DNA of 50,030 bases from Clostridia bacterium (lineage in GTDB: Bacteria; Bacillota; Clostridia; Oscillospirales; CAG-272), in NCBI GenBank assembly GCA_017398585.1, contig JAFQFS010000107.1:1-50030 (forward strand). Reading direction: 5' to 3'. Within the stretch, counting starts at the first letter, position 1; the number at the start of each line of letters is the position of its first letter. The notes beneath the pieces are model-generated. The model saw nothing but the letters and a program-made list of their open reading frames with translations. It made no database searches and was not told where the DNA came from. Below, piece after piece: positions 24,968-33,419 of this stretch. The translations under genes were made by a program, and so were the position numbers.

Positions 24968-26275
24968 ATGAAGTTTGTGCAGATTTTCAGAAAGAGTACG
25001 GCGGTGATTCTGGCGGGGTTGATGCTCGGTGGATGTGTTCTGCGGGATGCGGAGCCTTCGGGTGCGGTGGATGCGGAATTGTCGGCGGTTGAGACGCTGG
25101 CGGATGCCGCGGAAGCGGAGATGGCGGAGGTTGTGACCGAGCCGGTGACGGAGGCTGTGACCGAGGTTGTTCCGGAGCCGGAGACGATGCCTGTGCCGGA
25201 TGTTGTTCCGGAACCGGAAGTGATTCCCGAACCGGAACCTGAACCGGTTCCCGAGACGCCCGATGCGGTGCGCGAACGCCGGATCTCCGAGGAGCTTGCG
25301 AAAATGACCGTTCGCGAAAAGCTCGGGCAGATGTTCATGGCGGCGTACAGCGATACGTCCGCGGCGGCGATTGCGGATTATGCGTTCGGGGCGTACATTC
25401 TGTTTGCGGGGAATTTTGAGTTCGAGACCGTGGACACGCTGTCCGCGAAGATGGCGGATCTGCAGTCGCAGGCGAAGTACGGTCTGCTGACGGCGGTAGA
25501 CGAGGAAGGCGGAACGGTGACGCGCATCAGCCGGTTCACGCAGTTCCGCGCGGACAAGTTCAAGTCGCCGCGGACGCTGTATTCGTGGGGCGGCATGGAT
25601 GCGATAGGGAAGGACACGGCGGAAAAGTCAGCACTGCTCGCGTCGCTCGGTCTGAATCTGAACATGGCACCGGTCGCGGACATCTCCGTGAACGACGGGG
25701 ACTTCATGTACTGGCGTTCGGTCGGGCTTGACGCGGCGGGGACGGCGGATTTTGTACGGACGGTGATCCGTGAGTCGAAGGCGGGCGGCATCGGCAGTGT
25801 GGCGAAGCATTTCCCGGGATACGGCAGTGTAGCGGACACGCACACTGGCATGGCGTACGACAACCGGTCGCTCGACGAGCTGCGCGCATCGGATTTTGTA
25901 CCGTTTGCGGCGGCGATCGAGGAAGGCGTGGAATCCGTTCTGGTGTCGCACATCATCACGTCGTCGATCGACGCGGAAAAACCGGCATCTGTTTCGGCGA
26001 AGACGGTGGCGCTCCTGCGTGACGAACTGGGCTATGACGGCATCATCATGACCGACGACCTCGCAATGGCGGGCATCACGGACTACTGCGCAACGGGAAA
26101 CGCAGCGCTCGAAGCGATCCTCGCGGGATGCGACATGCTCTGCTGTACGAACTGGGACACGCAGTACCCGGCGGTCTGGGCGGCGGTCGAATCCGGCACG
26201 ATCACGGAAGAACGCCTCAACGAATCGGCAGCACGGATTTTACGCGTGAAGTACGATATGGGGCTGTGGGAATGA
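24968..26275 (+). CDS. GH3 (NagZ-like) beta-N-acetylhexosaminidase lipoprotein
   Basis: 435 residues. Signal peptide with lipobox LGGC (Cys24), so membrane-anchored outside the cell. Residues about 35-98 are a low-complexity linker rich in Glu, Pro and Val. The rest is a GH3 N-terminal barrel: ELAKMTVREKLGQMFM, AVDEEGGTVTRI, KHFPGYGSVADTHTG (the NagZ Asp/His loop) and IIMTDDLAMAGI with the nucleophile Asp. No GH3 C-terminal domain is present, matching the single-domain NagZ form. Likely trims GlcNAc from peptidoglycan or glycans. GAGGAAAG precedes the ATG. Confidence 0.9.
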   Translation: MKFVQIFRKSTAVILAGLMLGGCVLRDAEPSGAVDAELSAVETLADAAEAEMAEVVTEPVTEAVTEVVPEPETMPVPDVVPEPEVIPEPEPEPVPETPDAVRERRISEELAKMTVREKLGQMFMAAYSDTSAAAIADYAFGAYILFAGNFEFETVDTLSAKMADLQSQAKYGLLTAVDEEGGTVTRISRFTQFRADKFKSPRTLYSWGGMDAIGKDTAEKSALLASLGLNLNMAPVADISVNDGDFMYWRSVGLDAAGTADFVRTVIRESKAGGIGSVAKHFPGYGSVADTHTGMAYDNRSLDELRASDFVPFAAAIEEGVESVLVSHIITSSIDAEKPASVSAKTVALLRDELGYDGIIMTDDLAMAGITDYCATGNAALEAILAGCDMLCCTNWDTQYPAVWAAVESGTITEERLNESAARILRVKYDMGLWE

Positions 26276-26286
26276 GAAAATAATGT

Positions 26287-26320
26287 GGGGAAAAACTTTT
26301 TTGTAAAAAAGTTTTTCCCC
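26287..26320. repeat. REP-like palindrome (E7) between convergent genes
   Basis: GGGGAAAAACTTTTTT and AAAAAAGTTTTTCCCC with a two-base centre. Lies between the convergent GH3 and solute-binding genes, where it can terminate both. Confidence 0.75.
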
Positions 26321-26380
26321 ATTGAACTAATGTTTTTAATTTATCCGTTTGTTTTGCCGGAAGGGCGGCAGATCAAAGAG

Positions 26381-27919
26381 TTATTCTTCCATTTTGTACG
26401 CCTTCTTCAGCGTCTTGTTCAGACCGCGATCCAGAGCTTTCTCGACTTTCGCATAGGCGGACGCGAGATCCGTCGACTTGGTCAGCAGCATGTCGCGGAA
26501 TTTGTAGCATAAGCGCTGGAAGACGCTTTCGCCGAACTGGAAGGAGAAGTCAAACGCACGTCCTTCCATGACAAGTTCGACCATTTCGGCCGTCGTCGGG
26601 TCGGAGGAGTATTTGCCCTTCAGTGCCGTGTCGTAGTAGATCGGGAATACCTGCTTGTAGGATTCCGCACAGAGTGCTTCGTATATCGTCGTGACAAATT
26701 CGATGTTTTCTTCCGACGTCAGAGGAAGTCCGAATACCGTGAACTGGTCGTCTGCGTTTGTGTAGTAGCCTTCCTGCGCAGTGTCCCACTTCGGGTACGG
26801 AAGCATGATGTAGGTCGCTTCCATGTCGCGGAGCTGGTTGTACGCCGCAAAGAAACGAAGCGGTGCCATGACGAGTTTGTTGTTGAGGAAGTAGTTCTGT
26901 TCTTCGTAGTCTGCGCTCAGAATGTTGAATGCGGTCGGAGTGTAGTGCCAGTTGACCAGTTTTTCAATAATAGAGGTGTTCTTTTCGGTCATGAAGGTCA
27001 CGGTGATCTGGGTGTCGTTCGTGATTTCGCAGACTTTGCTGCCGAATGCGGTCATCCATACGTCGGCGGGGTTTTCGATTTTATAGCCGAAGCCGTACAC
27101 GTCGTCCTTGTCGGTCTTGCCGTTCCCGTTTTTGTCCACGTACATCGCGGAGGTGATTTCGATCATCTTGTCAATCGTCCATTCGTTTTCACGGATGAGG
27201 TTGTAGATGTCCTCCGTGCTGTAGCCGTAGTCCGTAAGAAGGTCGGCGTTGGCGAAGATGGCGTAAGTGAACGTCATCGAGGAGATGGAAAGGTCGGAAC
27301 AGATCGCGTAGAGGATGTTGTTGAGGGTCGCGCCGTCGTTCGCGGAGCGGTTGTGCCACGGCTGGGTCAGATCGACGTTCGGAACGTCCGTCCAGTCCAT
27401 AAGTACGCCTGCGTTGATCGGTACGTAGGCGAGGTAGTCGTGGAAACCGACGATGTCATAGTCCGGTGTACCGGCGGTAACGAAGGTTTTGATGTCCTGA
27501 TGCGGAGAACCGCTCTGCATGACGCTGATTTTGGTGTCAAAACGGTCTTCCACGGTCAGGTTGCGATTGTATACGGCGTCGTTGCAGGCGTCGCCGGTGA
27601 GTTCTTCCGCGACGATTTCGATGGAGTAGTCAAAGCCGGTTTCTCCGCCGGGGCGGGTGAGGACGCGGAATTCCTGACCGTCGAAGGTCACTTCGGGAAG
27701 ATTATCGGGAAGCAGCTGACGCTGTTCAATTTCGGAGAGGGTTTCTTCTTCCTCTGCGGCGGCCGCTTCGTCGCCTTCGGGAATTTCAACGGGATCGGGA
27801 GTCGTTTGTGCCGCATCTTCGGCAGCTGGATCGGCGGCAGATTCGCTGCAGGCCGTCAGAGACGAGGCGGACGAGAGCATGAGGACGGCAAGCATGAGGG
27901 ACAGGATGCGTGTTTTCAT
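26381..27919 (-). CDS. Extracellular solute-binding lipoprotein (ABC type), paralogue 1
   Basis: 512 residues. Signal peptide and lipobox LTAC, then an acidic low-complexity linker (about residues 25-65). The mature part resembles large carbohydrate-binding components of ABC importers, with EELTGDACNDAVYNRNLTVE near residue 115 shared with the two other copies in the window, a middle DKNGNGKTDKDDVYGFG loop that looks like a calcium site, and a C-terminal helix pair ending in LDRGLNKTLKKAYKM. Start ATG 27919 follows GGAGG; the 11-codon longer frame is rejected. No permease or ATPase gene is adjacent, so it probably uses a shared transporter elsewhere. Confidence 0.88.
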   Translation of the reverse strand: MKTRILSLMLAVLMLSSASSLTACSESAADPAAEDAAQTTPDPVEIPEGDEAAAAEEEETLSEIEQRQLLPDNLPEVTFDGQEFRVLTRPGGETGFDYSIEIVAEELTGDACNDAVYNRNLTVEDRFDTKISVMQSGSPHQDIKTFVTAGTPDYDIVGFHDYLAYVPINAGVLMDWTDVPNVDLTQPWHNRSANDGATLNNILYAICSDLSISSMTFTYAIFANADLLTDYGYSTEDIYNLIRENEWTIDKMIEITSAMYVDKNGNGKTDKDDVYGFGYKIENPADVWMTAFGSKVCEITNDTQITVTFMTEKNTSIIEKLVNWHYTPTAFNILSADYEEQNYFLNNKLVMAPLRFFAAYNQLRDMEATYIMLPYPKWDTAQEGYYTNADDQFTVFGLPLTSEENIEFVTTIYEALCAESYKQVFPIYYDTALKGKYSSDPTTAEMVELVMEGRAFDFSFQFGESVFQRLCYKFRDMLLTKSTDLASAYAKVEKALDRGLNKTLKKAYKMEE

Positions 27920-28124
27920 TATACTATTTTCCTCCGTGATAGAATAGGGCATTTTGTTCAGTTGGTATAAACAATATGTACTTGTTTATTGTATATCCAT
28001 ATATTTGTGAAATCAAGGGGAAATCTGTACAAAAAATATGTTGTGTTTCTGTGCAATACAACAGCCGCAAAAAAACCTTCCCCCGCGAATTAAGTTAATG
28101 ACATTGGGTTCAGCGGTACCTTTT
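27920..28124. other. AT-rich gap, no gene
   Basis: About 200 bp between convergent-to-divergent minus-strand genes. It contains the upstream region of the solute-binding gene and poly-A/T-rich sequence (for example 28013-28080), but no clear promoter, hairpin or ribosome site on either strand. Confidence 0.4.
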
Positions 28125-28559
28125 TTATTGGATGGGAAGGATAATTTTTTTCTTTTTTTCGGCGTATTCGACGGCTTTTGCGGCGCCGCCCCACGAATGG
28201 GTGACATGACAGATGACGATGTCGGAATGGTCGGTCATCCATTGATTCCGGCGGAGAATGGCGAAGCGCGGCGGGACAGTTTCAAGTCCTTCGGGATAGA
28301 TTGTGATGGAGGAATCCTTCGGTTCATGCTTTGGATCGGTGCCGGGCATATAGGCGAGGACGACGTTCCGGCGGATGAACGGGAATTCGTCCTTGATGAA
28401 GGTATTCAGCATGATCTGGGTAATATAATCGAAGTGTCCCTGATTTCCGACGAGAAAACGGTCGGCGCCGTATTCGTTGACTGCGCGGCGGATGGTATTG
28501 CGCAGGGCGGGCAGGATGCTCGAGGATGTGTCGCGGCTTCCGAAAAAGCAGCAGGTCAT
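28125..28559 (-). CDS. SLOG/DUF1273-like small protein
   Basis: 144 residues. Opens with TCCFFGSRDT, then FLVGNQGHFDY and VICHVTHSWGGAAKAVEYAEKKKK, the pattern of SLOG-fold nucleotide-binding proteins (YpsA/DUF1273 type) common in Clostridia. The family is thought to bind nucleotides or nucleotide sugars; the reaction is unknown. AAAGGAG lies ten bases before the ATG, and a consensus promoter lies 50 bp upstream, so it is a single-gene unit. Confidence 0.75.
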   Translation of the reverse strand: MTCCFFGSRDTSSSILPALRNTIRRAVNEYGADRFLVGNQGHFDYITQIMLNTFIKDEFPFIRRNVVLAYMPGTDPKHEPKDSSITIYPEGLETVPPRFAILRRNQWMTDHSDIVICHVTHSWGGAAKAVEYAEKKKKIILPIQ

Positions 28560-28607
28560 GGCGGATGTTCTCCTTTCTGCAATCTTTTGGGATCATTTAT
28601 GTCTTAT

Positions 28608-28636
28608 ATTATACATTTGCGAACTAGAAAAGTCAA
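28608..28636 (-). promoter_or_regulatory. Promoter of the SLOG-like gene
   Basis: Minus strand TTGACT (28631-28636), 17 bp, TATAAT (28608-28613). Confidence 0.75.
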
Positions 28637-28669
28637 CTGCGCTATGATGTTTACTGAATAAAAATCGCT

Positions 28670-28705
28670 CCTACAGTATAATTTTTTATAGAATAATACT
28701 GTAGG
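28670..28705. promoter_or_regulatory. Inverted repeat upstream of the small XRE gene
   Basis: CCTACAGTAT (28670-28679) and ATACTGTAGG (28696-28705), perfect 10-bp arms with a 16-bp AT-rich spacer. TATAAT at 28677-28682 falls in the left arm and the right arm ends 10 bp before the ATG. It fits an autoregulatory operator or a 5' hairpin; the -35 is unclear. Confidence 0.6.
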
Positions 28706-28715
28706 GGATACCATT

Positions 28716-28991
28716 ATGGGCAAGGAAGTAAGTTTCAAGAACCGTGACCGAATAATTCAGTTGGGAATAACAATTGCGACAATACGCAAAATCCGTGGGA
28801 TGTCGCAGGAAGAGCTTGCGGTCAAAGCGGGAATCAGCCGAACGCACCTGAGCAAAATTGAAGGCAAGGGAACCGCGACCGGATTTACAATAGATGCCTT
28901 TTACAACATTGCCGATGCACTGGACGTAGACCCTGCGGAACTGCTGCGCACGTCGGTTCTGCCGGACAGCATCCTGAACTCAAAAAAGTAA
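28716..28991 (+). CDS. Small XRE-family DNA-binding protein
   Basis: 91 residues, a single helix-turn-helix domain (about residues 17-75: IATIRKIRGMSQEELAVKAG, then SRTHLSKIEGKG) with short tails and no sensor domain. Likely a transcription repressor. GGGG lies just before the ATG within the end of the inverted repeat, so a protein bound there would block both promoter and translation initiation region. No partner toxin gene is next to it, which argues against a toxin-antitoxin pair. Confidence 0.87.
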   Translation: MGKEVSFKNRDRIIQLGITIATIRKIRGMSQEELAVKAGISRTHLSKIEGKGTATGFTIDAFYNIADALDVDPAELLRTSVLPDSILNSKK

Positions 28992-28996
28992 GAAAA

Positions 28997-29039
28997 ACGA
29001 CCGTTCTGTCCAAAAAGTCAGAACGGTCGTCATTTTTTT
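28997..29039 (+). terminator. Terminator of the small XRE gene
   Basis: ACGACCGTTCTG and CAGAACGGTCGT arms with a 10-base loop, then CATTTTTTTC. Confidence 0.8.
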
Positions 29040-29043
29040 CTGT

Positions 29044-29100
29044 TCAAAAAGGTTTTTAGGAGGGTGCGGGAACCCTTTTTCCTTAAAAAAGGGTTCCCGC
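29044..29100. repeat. REP-like palindrome (E8)
   Basis: AAAAGGTTTTTAGGAGGGTGC leads into GCGGGAACCC...GGGTTCCCGC (29067-29100). Reverse orientation compared with E6. It ends seven bases before the GH109-like gene stop and serves as its terminator. Confidence 0.7.
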
Positions 29101-29106
29101 GAAAAC

Positions 29107-30351
29107 TCAAAACTCAACGTCCCCTTCGAAAATGGAGTCGTCGACTTCGGAGAGGGAGAAGATGGATTTGGGGCCGGGTTCGCGTTTGATCCACATGCCG
29201 TCGGTGAAGTCGGGGATAGCGACGGTGGCGCTGCCCATGGAGATGGATTCTTCCGAGAGGAGGGCGACGGCCATGAGGGTCGCAGAGTCGTAGACGTCGA
29301 TCGGGGTCTGGATCTTACGGCGCACCGCTTCGAGGAATGCGCGCATGACGAGCCAGTCCATGCCGCCGTGACCGCCGGTGAAGTCGGCTGCCTTTGTCTT
29401 CTTCCACAGCGGGTGTTCGAATTCTTCCCAGTACTTTTCCATCGGTTCCCAGACTTCGCCGCTGGTACGTCCTTCGATGTGGAGGGCGTGGAGGTCTTCC
29501 ATCCAGAGACCGCAGGTACCCTGCACGCGTCCGCCGCGGGAATACGGTCTCGGGGAGCTGGTGTCGTGGGTCAGGACGATCGTTTCGCCGTTCGCGCAGC
29601 GGATAGTGGTGGTGACGATGTCGCCGAGCCTGAAGTCCGCGTCTGCGAAGGGATGGTCGGGACCGAATTTGTCGTTGACGTACTTCTTCAGTCCGCGGGA
29701 TTTGGTCGCCATGGAGTTGAGGCTCATGAGGCGGTTGCCGCGGTTGATGTCGAGGTAGGTCATGATCGGACCGAGTTCGTGGGTCGGGTAGAGTTCCGCG
29801 TTGCGGTGGAGATAGTGCCATGCGCGTTCGTGGTCCCGGCTGAAGGAGTTTGCGACGCCGCGGAGGTCATGCTGGTAGCCGCCCTGACAGTGCAGGAGTT
29901 CGCCGAACAGTCCCTTTTTGATCATGTTGAGGACGGTCATTTCCTCGCGGTTGTAGCAGCAGTTTTCCATGAGCATGCAGGGAACGCCCGTTTCTTCGTA
30001 CGTGCGTACGAGATCCCAGCACTGCCGGATGGACTGCGCCGGTCCGACTTCGAATGCGGCGTACTTGCCTTTCTTCATCGCGGCGATGGCGATCTTGACG
30101 TGGTCATTCCAGTAGGTCGTGATCATGACGGCTTCGCTGCCGTCGTCGCGGTTCACGACATCCTGCCATTTCGTAGAGCCGTAGACGTCGCGGCCGTAAC
30201 GGTCTTCGCACATTTTGCGTCCGCGTTCCATGCGGTCTTCGAATTTGTCGCACACGGCGGTGATCTCAACGTCTTCCATTTTCAGAAGCTCGCCGAGCCA
30301 CCACGTCCCGCGTCCGCCGAGCCCGATGATCGACATTTTGATGGTTTTCAT
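29107..30351 (-). CDS. Gfo/Idh/MocA-type protein, GH109-like (alpha-N-acetylgalactosaminidase)
   Basis: 414 residues. Rossmann motif IIGLGGRGTWWLGELL near the N-terminus, AFEVGPAQSIRQCW, ENCCYNREE, GGYQHDLRG, the block YPTHELGPIMTYLDINRGNR, and GGHGGMDW. This ordered set matches family GH109, which cleaves terminal alpha-N-acetylgalactosamine with NAD+ through a transient oxidation. No signal peptide is seen, so it is probably intracellular. It follows the GH36 gene by 126 bp on the same strand, which fits joint use of alpha-GalNAc- and alpha-Gal-capped glycans. GGAGG lies upstream of the ATG. Confidence 0.82.
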   Translation of the reverse strand: MKTIKMSIIGLGGRGTWWLGELLKMEDVEITAVCDKFEDRMERGRKMCEDRYGRDVYGSTKWQDVVNRDDGSEAVMITTYWNDHVKIAIAAMKKGKYAAFEVGPAQSIRQCWDLVRTYEETGVPCMLMENCCYNREEMTVLNMIKKGLFGELLHCQGGYQHDLRGVANSFSRDHERAWHYLHRNAELYPTHELGPIMTYLDINRGNRLMSLNSMATKSRGLKKYVNDKFGPDHPFADADFRLGDIVTTTIRCANGETIVLTHDTSSPRPYSRGGRVQGTCGLWMEDLHALHIEGRTSGEVWEPMEKYWEEFEHPLWKKTKAADFTGGHGGMDWLVMRAFLEAVRRKIQTPIDVYDSATLMAVALLSEESISMGSATVAIPDFTDGMWIKREPGPKSIFSLSEVDDSIFEGDVEF

Positions 30352-30384
30352 GTGGTTTCCTCCTTATATAAAATGGGGTTTCTC

Positions 30385-30445
30385 GGGGAAAACTTTTTTG
30401 AAAAAAAGTTTTCCCCGAACCCCTTTCAAAAAACTTTATACTGGA
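30385..30445. repeat. REP-like palindrome (E9)
   Basis: CGGGGAAAACTTTTTT with its complement (30385-30416), then GAACCCCTTTCAAAAAACTTTATA. Lies between GH36 and the GH109-like gene, 33 bp before the latter's start. Confidence 0.75.
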
Positions 30446-30477
30446 TAGGATAACAGAGTTTTGCCGAAGGGTGAGGT

Positions 30478-32718
30478 TTATTTCTTGATGAGATGGATGA
30501 CAACGGAGTCGCCGTCGCGGTAGTTTTTCGTGAGGTTCATGCCGGCGTTCATGAGGGTGTCGCCGTGGTATTCGCGTCCGGTGGTTTGGTCGACGTAGAC
30601 GGCGTTCGGGTCGAGTCCGCGGAGCTTCACGAAGTAGACCGGATGAACGGACGTGCGGATCACGACGAAGGTGAAGAGAGCTTCGCTCCTGTCTTCGGAA
30701 ACGTACATCCACGACGCGCACTTGCCGGTCTTGCCGTTGTAGCTGTCGGTCGGCAGGATCAGACGGTAGAGGTCGCCGCGGTTGATGATGTTGTAGTAGC
30801 GGTGGTAATCGGCGGTCTGCTTGCGGATGAGATCTTTTTCTTCGTCGGACAGCTTGGTGAGGTCGAGTTCGTAGCCGAACGCGCCCGCCATTGCGACGTT
30901 GCCGCGGGTCGTGAACGAAGTTACACGGCCGGTCTGATGGTTCGGGGACGCGGAAACGTGACAGCTCATCGAGGATGCCGGATAGACGAAGGAGGTGCCG
31001 AGCTGGATGTCGAGGCGTTCCATTGCGTCGGTGTCATCACTCGTCCAGAACTGGGGCGAATAATAGAGCATTGCGGGGTCGAAGCGTCCGCCGCCGCTGG
31101 AGCAGCCTTCGAGAAGAATGTGCGGGAACGCGGAGGTCAGGCGTTCGAGAAGGTCATACAGACCGAGAACGTAGCGGTGGAAGATTTCGCCGCCGCGTTC
31201 CGCCGGCAGGAGCGCGCTGCCCGCTTCGGTAAGGTTGCGGTTGAAGTCCCACTTGACGTATTCGATGTTCGCGGAGGAGAGGACGCCGGAAATGGTGTCA
31301 AAGAGGTAGTCGCGGACGTCTTCCCGGGTCATATCGAGGACGTACTGGCTTCTGGAGATGGACATCGGGCGTCCGCCGGTCTGAAGCGCCCATTCGGGGT
31401 GCGCTTCGTACAGCTTGCTGACGGGGGAGATCATTTCGGGTTCGAACCAGATACCGAATTTCAGTCCGAGGGCGTTGACTTTTTCCACAAGTTTGCCGAG
31501 GCCGCAGCGGATTTTGTCTTCGTTGACGAACCAGTCGCCGAGAGAGCTCTTGTCGTCGTTGCGGATGCCGAACCAGCCGTCATCCATGACGAGCATTTCG
31601 ATGCCGCACTTTGCCGCGTCTTCCGCGATGGCGACGAGTTTTTCGTCGTCGAAATTGAAGTAGGTCGCTTCCCAGTTGTTGACGAGGATCGGACGTTCCT
31701 TATCCGCCCATTCGCCGCGGCAGAGGTTCCGGCGGTAGAGTTTATGGTATACGCGGGACATCTTGCCGAGACCTTCGCCGGAGATGACGATGACCGCTTC
31801 GGGGGTGACGAACTGTGCGCCGGGGGCGAGGTGCCATTCGAAACCGTCCGGGGAGATGCCCGCCATGAAGCGGGTCAGACCGAACGCGTCGACGTCGGCG
31901 GTGATGTCAAAGTTGCCGGAATAGATGAGGGACATACCGATCGCCATGCCGTATTCCTCGGTGGTTTCGCTGGTGACGAGGGCGGCGAAGGGGTTATGGT
32001 AATGTCCGGACGCACCGCGGCGGCTGTTTACGGACATGCTGCCGTGGAGGAGCGGGGTGCGTTCCATGTGGCGTTCACGTCCCCAGGTACCCCAGAGGTG
32101 GACGAGTTCCGCCTGCGGGTCGATGGTGGTGAAGTCGAGGGATGCACTGTAGGCGCGGAGGAGAGTTGCGGGTTCGGTGTCGGAGGTGTTTTTGATGACC
32201 GTACGGCGGCAGAGTGCGGGACAGTCACGCAGGACGGTATAGTAAAGGTCGTACTTTAAAGCGGTTGCGGGGTCGGTGCAGTGGAGAATGAGGGTATCAC
32301 ATTCATCGTCGGATGCGTGGACGGCGGGGCAGGGATCGAGAACCGGCTTGCCCGCGAGAATTTCATGGGATTCGTACATGACCGCGGTGGTCGGTGCGCC
32401 GCCGGTGGGGTTTGTCTGATCGAGGGTCTTCGCTTTTACCATGACAGCGGAGGGACGGAAATCGCCGGAGCCGTACGCGGGATATTCGAAGGGGGCGATG
32501 TCGCAGGAGAACCAGCCTTCGGGCGTATGTGCGGGACGCGGAACGACGGAGTCATGGCCGACACGGACGAGAAGATAGTCGACGTCGTCGTCGGAGATGG
32601 CGGGACCGGCGTAGAGGTGGAGCGGGAATCCGTGGAAGATCGAGATGACGTAGGAGGCGTCGCCGGCGGTGAGGTGGAAAATGGGTTCACCGAGGGCGGA
32701 GGTGATGGTTTGGATCAT
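30478..32718 (-). CDS. Alpha-galactosidase, GH36
   Basis: 746 residues, the usual length of bacterial GH36 enzymes. N-terminal beta-supersandwich, then the catalytic barrel: WEATYFNFDDEKL, LVMDDGWFGIRND, DWFVNEDK, FGIWFEPEM, YVKWDFNRN with the nucleophile Asp, LEGCSSGGGRFDPAML and WTSDDTDAMERL with the acid/base Asp. It releases terminal alpha-galactose from oligosaccharides such as raffinose. No signal peptide, so cytoplasmic. The frame stays open 84 codons upstream through the GTGAAAT repeat array, but ATG 32718 follows GGAG and begins the family homology. Confidence 0.93.
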   Translation of the reverse strand: MIQTITSALGEPIFHLTAGDASYVISIFHGFPLHLYAGPAISDDDVDYLLVRVGHDSVVPRPAHTPEGWFSCDIAPFEYPAYGSGDFRPSAVMVKAKTLDQTNPTGGAPTTAVMYESHEILAGKPVLDPCPAVHASDDECDTLILHCTDPATALKYDLYYTVLRDCPALCRRTVIKNTSDTEPATLLRAYSASLDFTTIDPQAELVHLWGTWGRERHMERTPLLHGSMSVNSRRGASGHYHNPFAALVTSETTEEYGMAIGMSLIYSGNFDITADVDAFGLTRFMAGISPDGFEWHLAPGAQFVTPEAVIVISGEGLGKMSRVYHKLYRRNLCRGEWADKERPILVNNWEATYFNFDDEKLVAIAEDAAKCGIEMLVMDDGWFGIRNDDKSSLGDWFVNEDKIRCGLGKLVEKVNALGLKFGIWFEPEMISPVSKLYEAHPEWALQTGGRPMSISRSQYVLDMTREDVRDYLFDTISGVLSSANIEYVKWDFNRNLTEAGSALLPAERGGEIFHRYVLGLYDLLERLTSAFPHILLEGCSSGGGRFDPAMLYYSPQFWTSDDTDAMERLDIQLGTSFVYPASSMSCHVSASPNHQTGRVTSFTTRGNVAMAGAFGYELDLTKLSDEEKDLIRKQTADYHRYYNIINRGDLYRLILPTDSYNGKTGKCASWMYVSEDRSEALFTFVVIRTSVHPVYFVKLRGLDPNAVYVDQTTGREYHGDTLMNAGMNLTKNYRDGDSVVIHLIKK

Positions 32719-32752
32719 GATAGTACTCCGTGGGTTGAAGAAAAGTGAAATA

Positions 32753-32866
32753 TTTTTTGGAAAAATGTGAAATTCACGCGCTGCGTGAGTGAAATTCGCC
32801 TTCGGCGAGTGAAATATTTCGTCGGGACGAAATGTTAAGGTGAAAATTCGCCCGGGGCGAATTTTG
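32753..32866. repeat. Array of short hairpins separated by GTGAAAT
   Basis: Repeated GTGAAAT(T) words alternate with short stems: ACGCGCTGCGT, TTCGCCTTCGGCGA (TTCG loop), ATTTCGTCGGGACGAAAT and AATTCGCCCGGGGCGAATT. Not coding. A similar array is at 47616-47705. Confidence 0.75.
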
Positions 32867-32891
32867 ATTGATTTGAAAAAGGGGAAGAAGG

Positions 32892-33287
32892 TCAGTGGTT
32901 TTCGATGACGCGGGAATAGGCGACGAGGATGAGGGTGAGGATGAAGGCGGGGGCGAGGATGAGGTACCATGTGGTGATGAGGGACGCCGTGACGATGTGC
33001 ATGACGAGCTGGACGGCGGAGAGGGCGAGGACGATCATGCGTCCTTTGTGCTGCTTATAGCAGTACAGGCCGGTGAACGCGACCGGGATGCCGAGAAGGG
33101 CAGTGACGATCGCGATCAGGAACGGTGTGGAGAAGCCGTCCGACAGGATGCCGAACGCGAGGCACATCAGACCGGGCATGACGTACAGGATATTCGCGAC
33201 ACATGCGAAGATGTAGCGGGTATTTGCTTTTTCGGCGGCAGATTGCGGTGCCGGCTGAGGTTTGCGGTTGGTTTGCTGCTGTTTCAT
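32892..33287 (-). CDS. Small membrane protein of unknown function
   Basis: 131 residues. A polar, Gln/Pro-rich N-terminus (about 20 residues) precedes four hydrophobic helices (about residues 24-48, 53-75, 83-103, 105-126), suggesting an integral membrane protein. No motif recognised. AGAGGAA precedes the ATG, and TGTTATACT 25 bp upstream is a plausible extended -10 promoter element. It lies upstream of GH36 on the same strand, but the hairpin array between them makes cotranscription uncertain. Confidence 0.65.
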   Translation of the reverse strand: MKQQQTNRKPQPAPQSAAEKANTRYIFACVANILYVMPGLMCLAFGILSDGFSTPFLIAIVTALLGIPVAFTGLYCYKQHKGRMIVLALSAVQLVMHIVTASLITTWYLILAPAFILTLILVAYSRVIENH

Positions 33288-33330
33288 AATTCCTCTGAGT
33301 TTATGTAACGTTTTATTTAGTATAACATAT

Positions 33331-33389
33331 CAAAAAGGTTTTTGGAAGGGGTTCGGGGAAACCTTTTTCCTCAAAAAAAGGTTTCCCCG
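33331..33389. repeat. REP-like palindrome (E10)
   Basis: CAAAAAGGTTTTTGGAAGGGG then CGGGGAAACCTTTTT with complement (33354-33389). Reverse orientation. Placed to terminate the minus-strand ACT-domain gene. Confidence 0.75.
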
Positions 33390-33419
33390 AAGATGATAAT
33401 TTTTCAATTGTATCGGATT

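Noticed and set aside
28716..28991. Antitoxin of a toxin-antitoxin pair
   Set aside because: The neighbouring SLOG-like gene is on the other strand with its own promoter and no toxin fold.
32753..32866. CRISPR array
   Set aside because: The repeated word is only 7-8 bases and the spacers are self-complementary stems, with no cas genes.
32719..32970. 84-codon N-terminal extension of GH36
   Set aside because: Runs through the GTGAAAT hairpin array with Pro/His-rich nonsense; ATG 32718 has a ribosome site.
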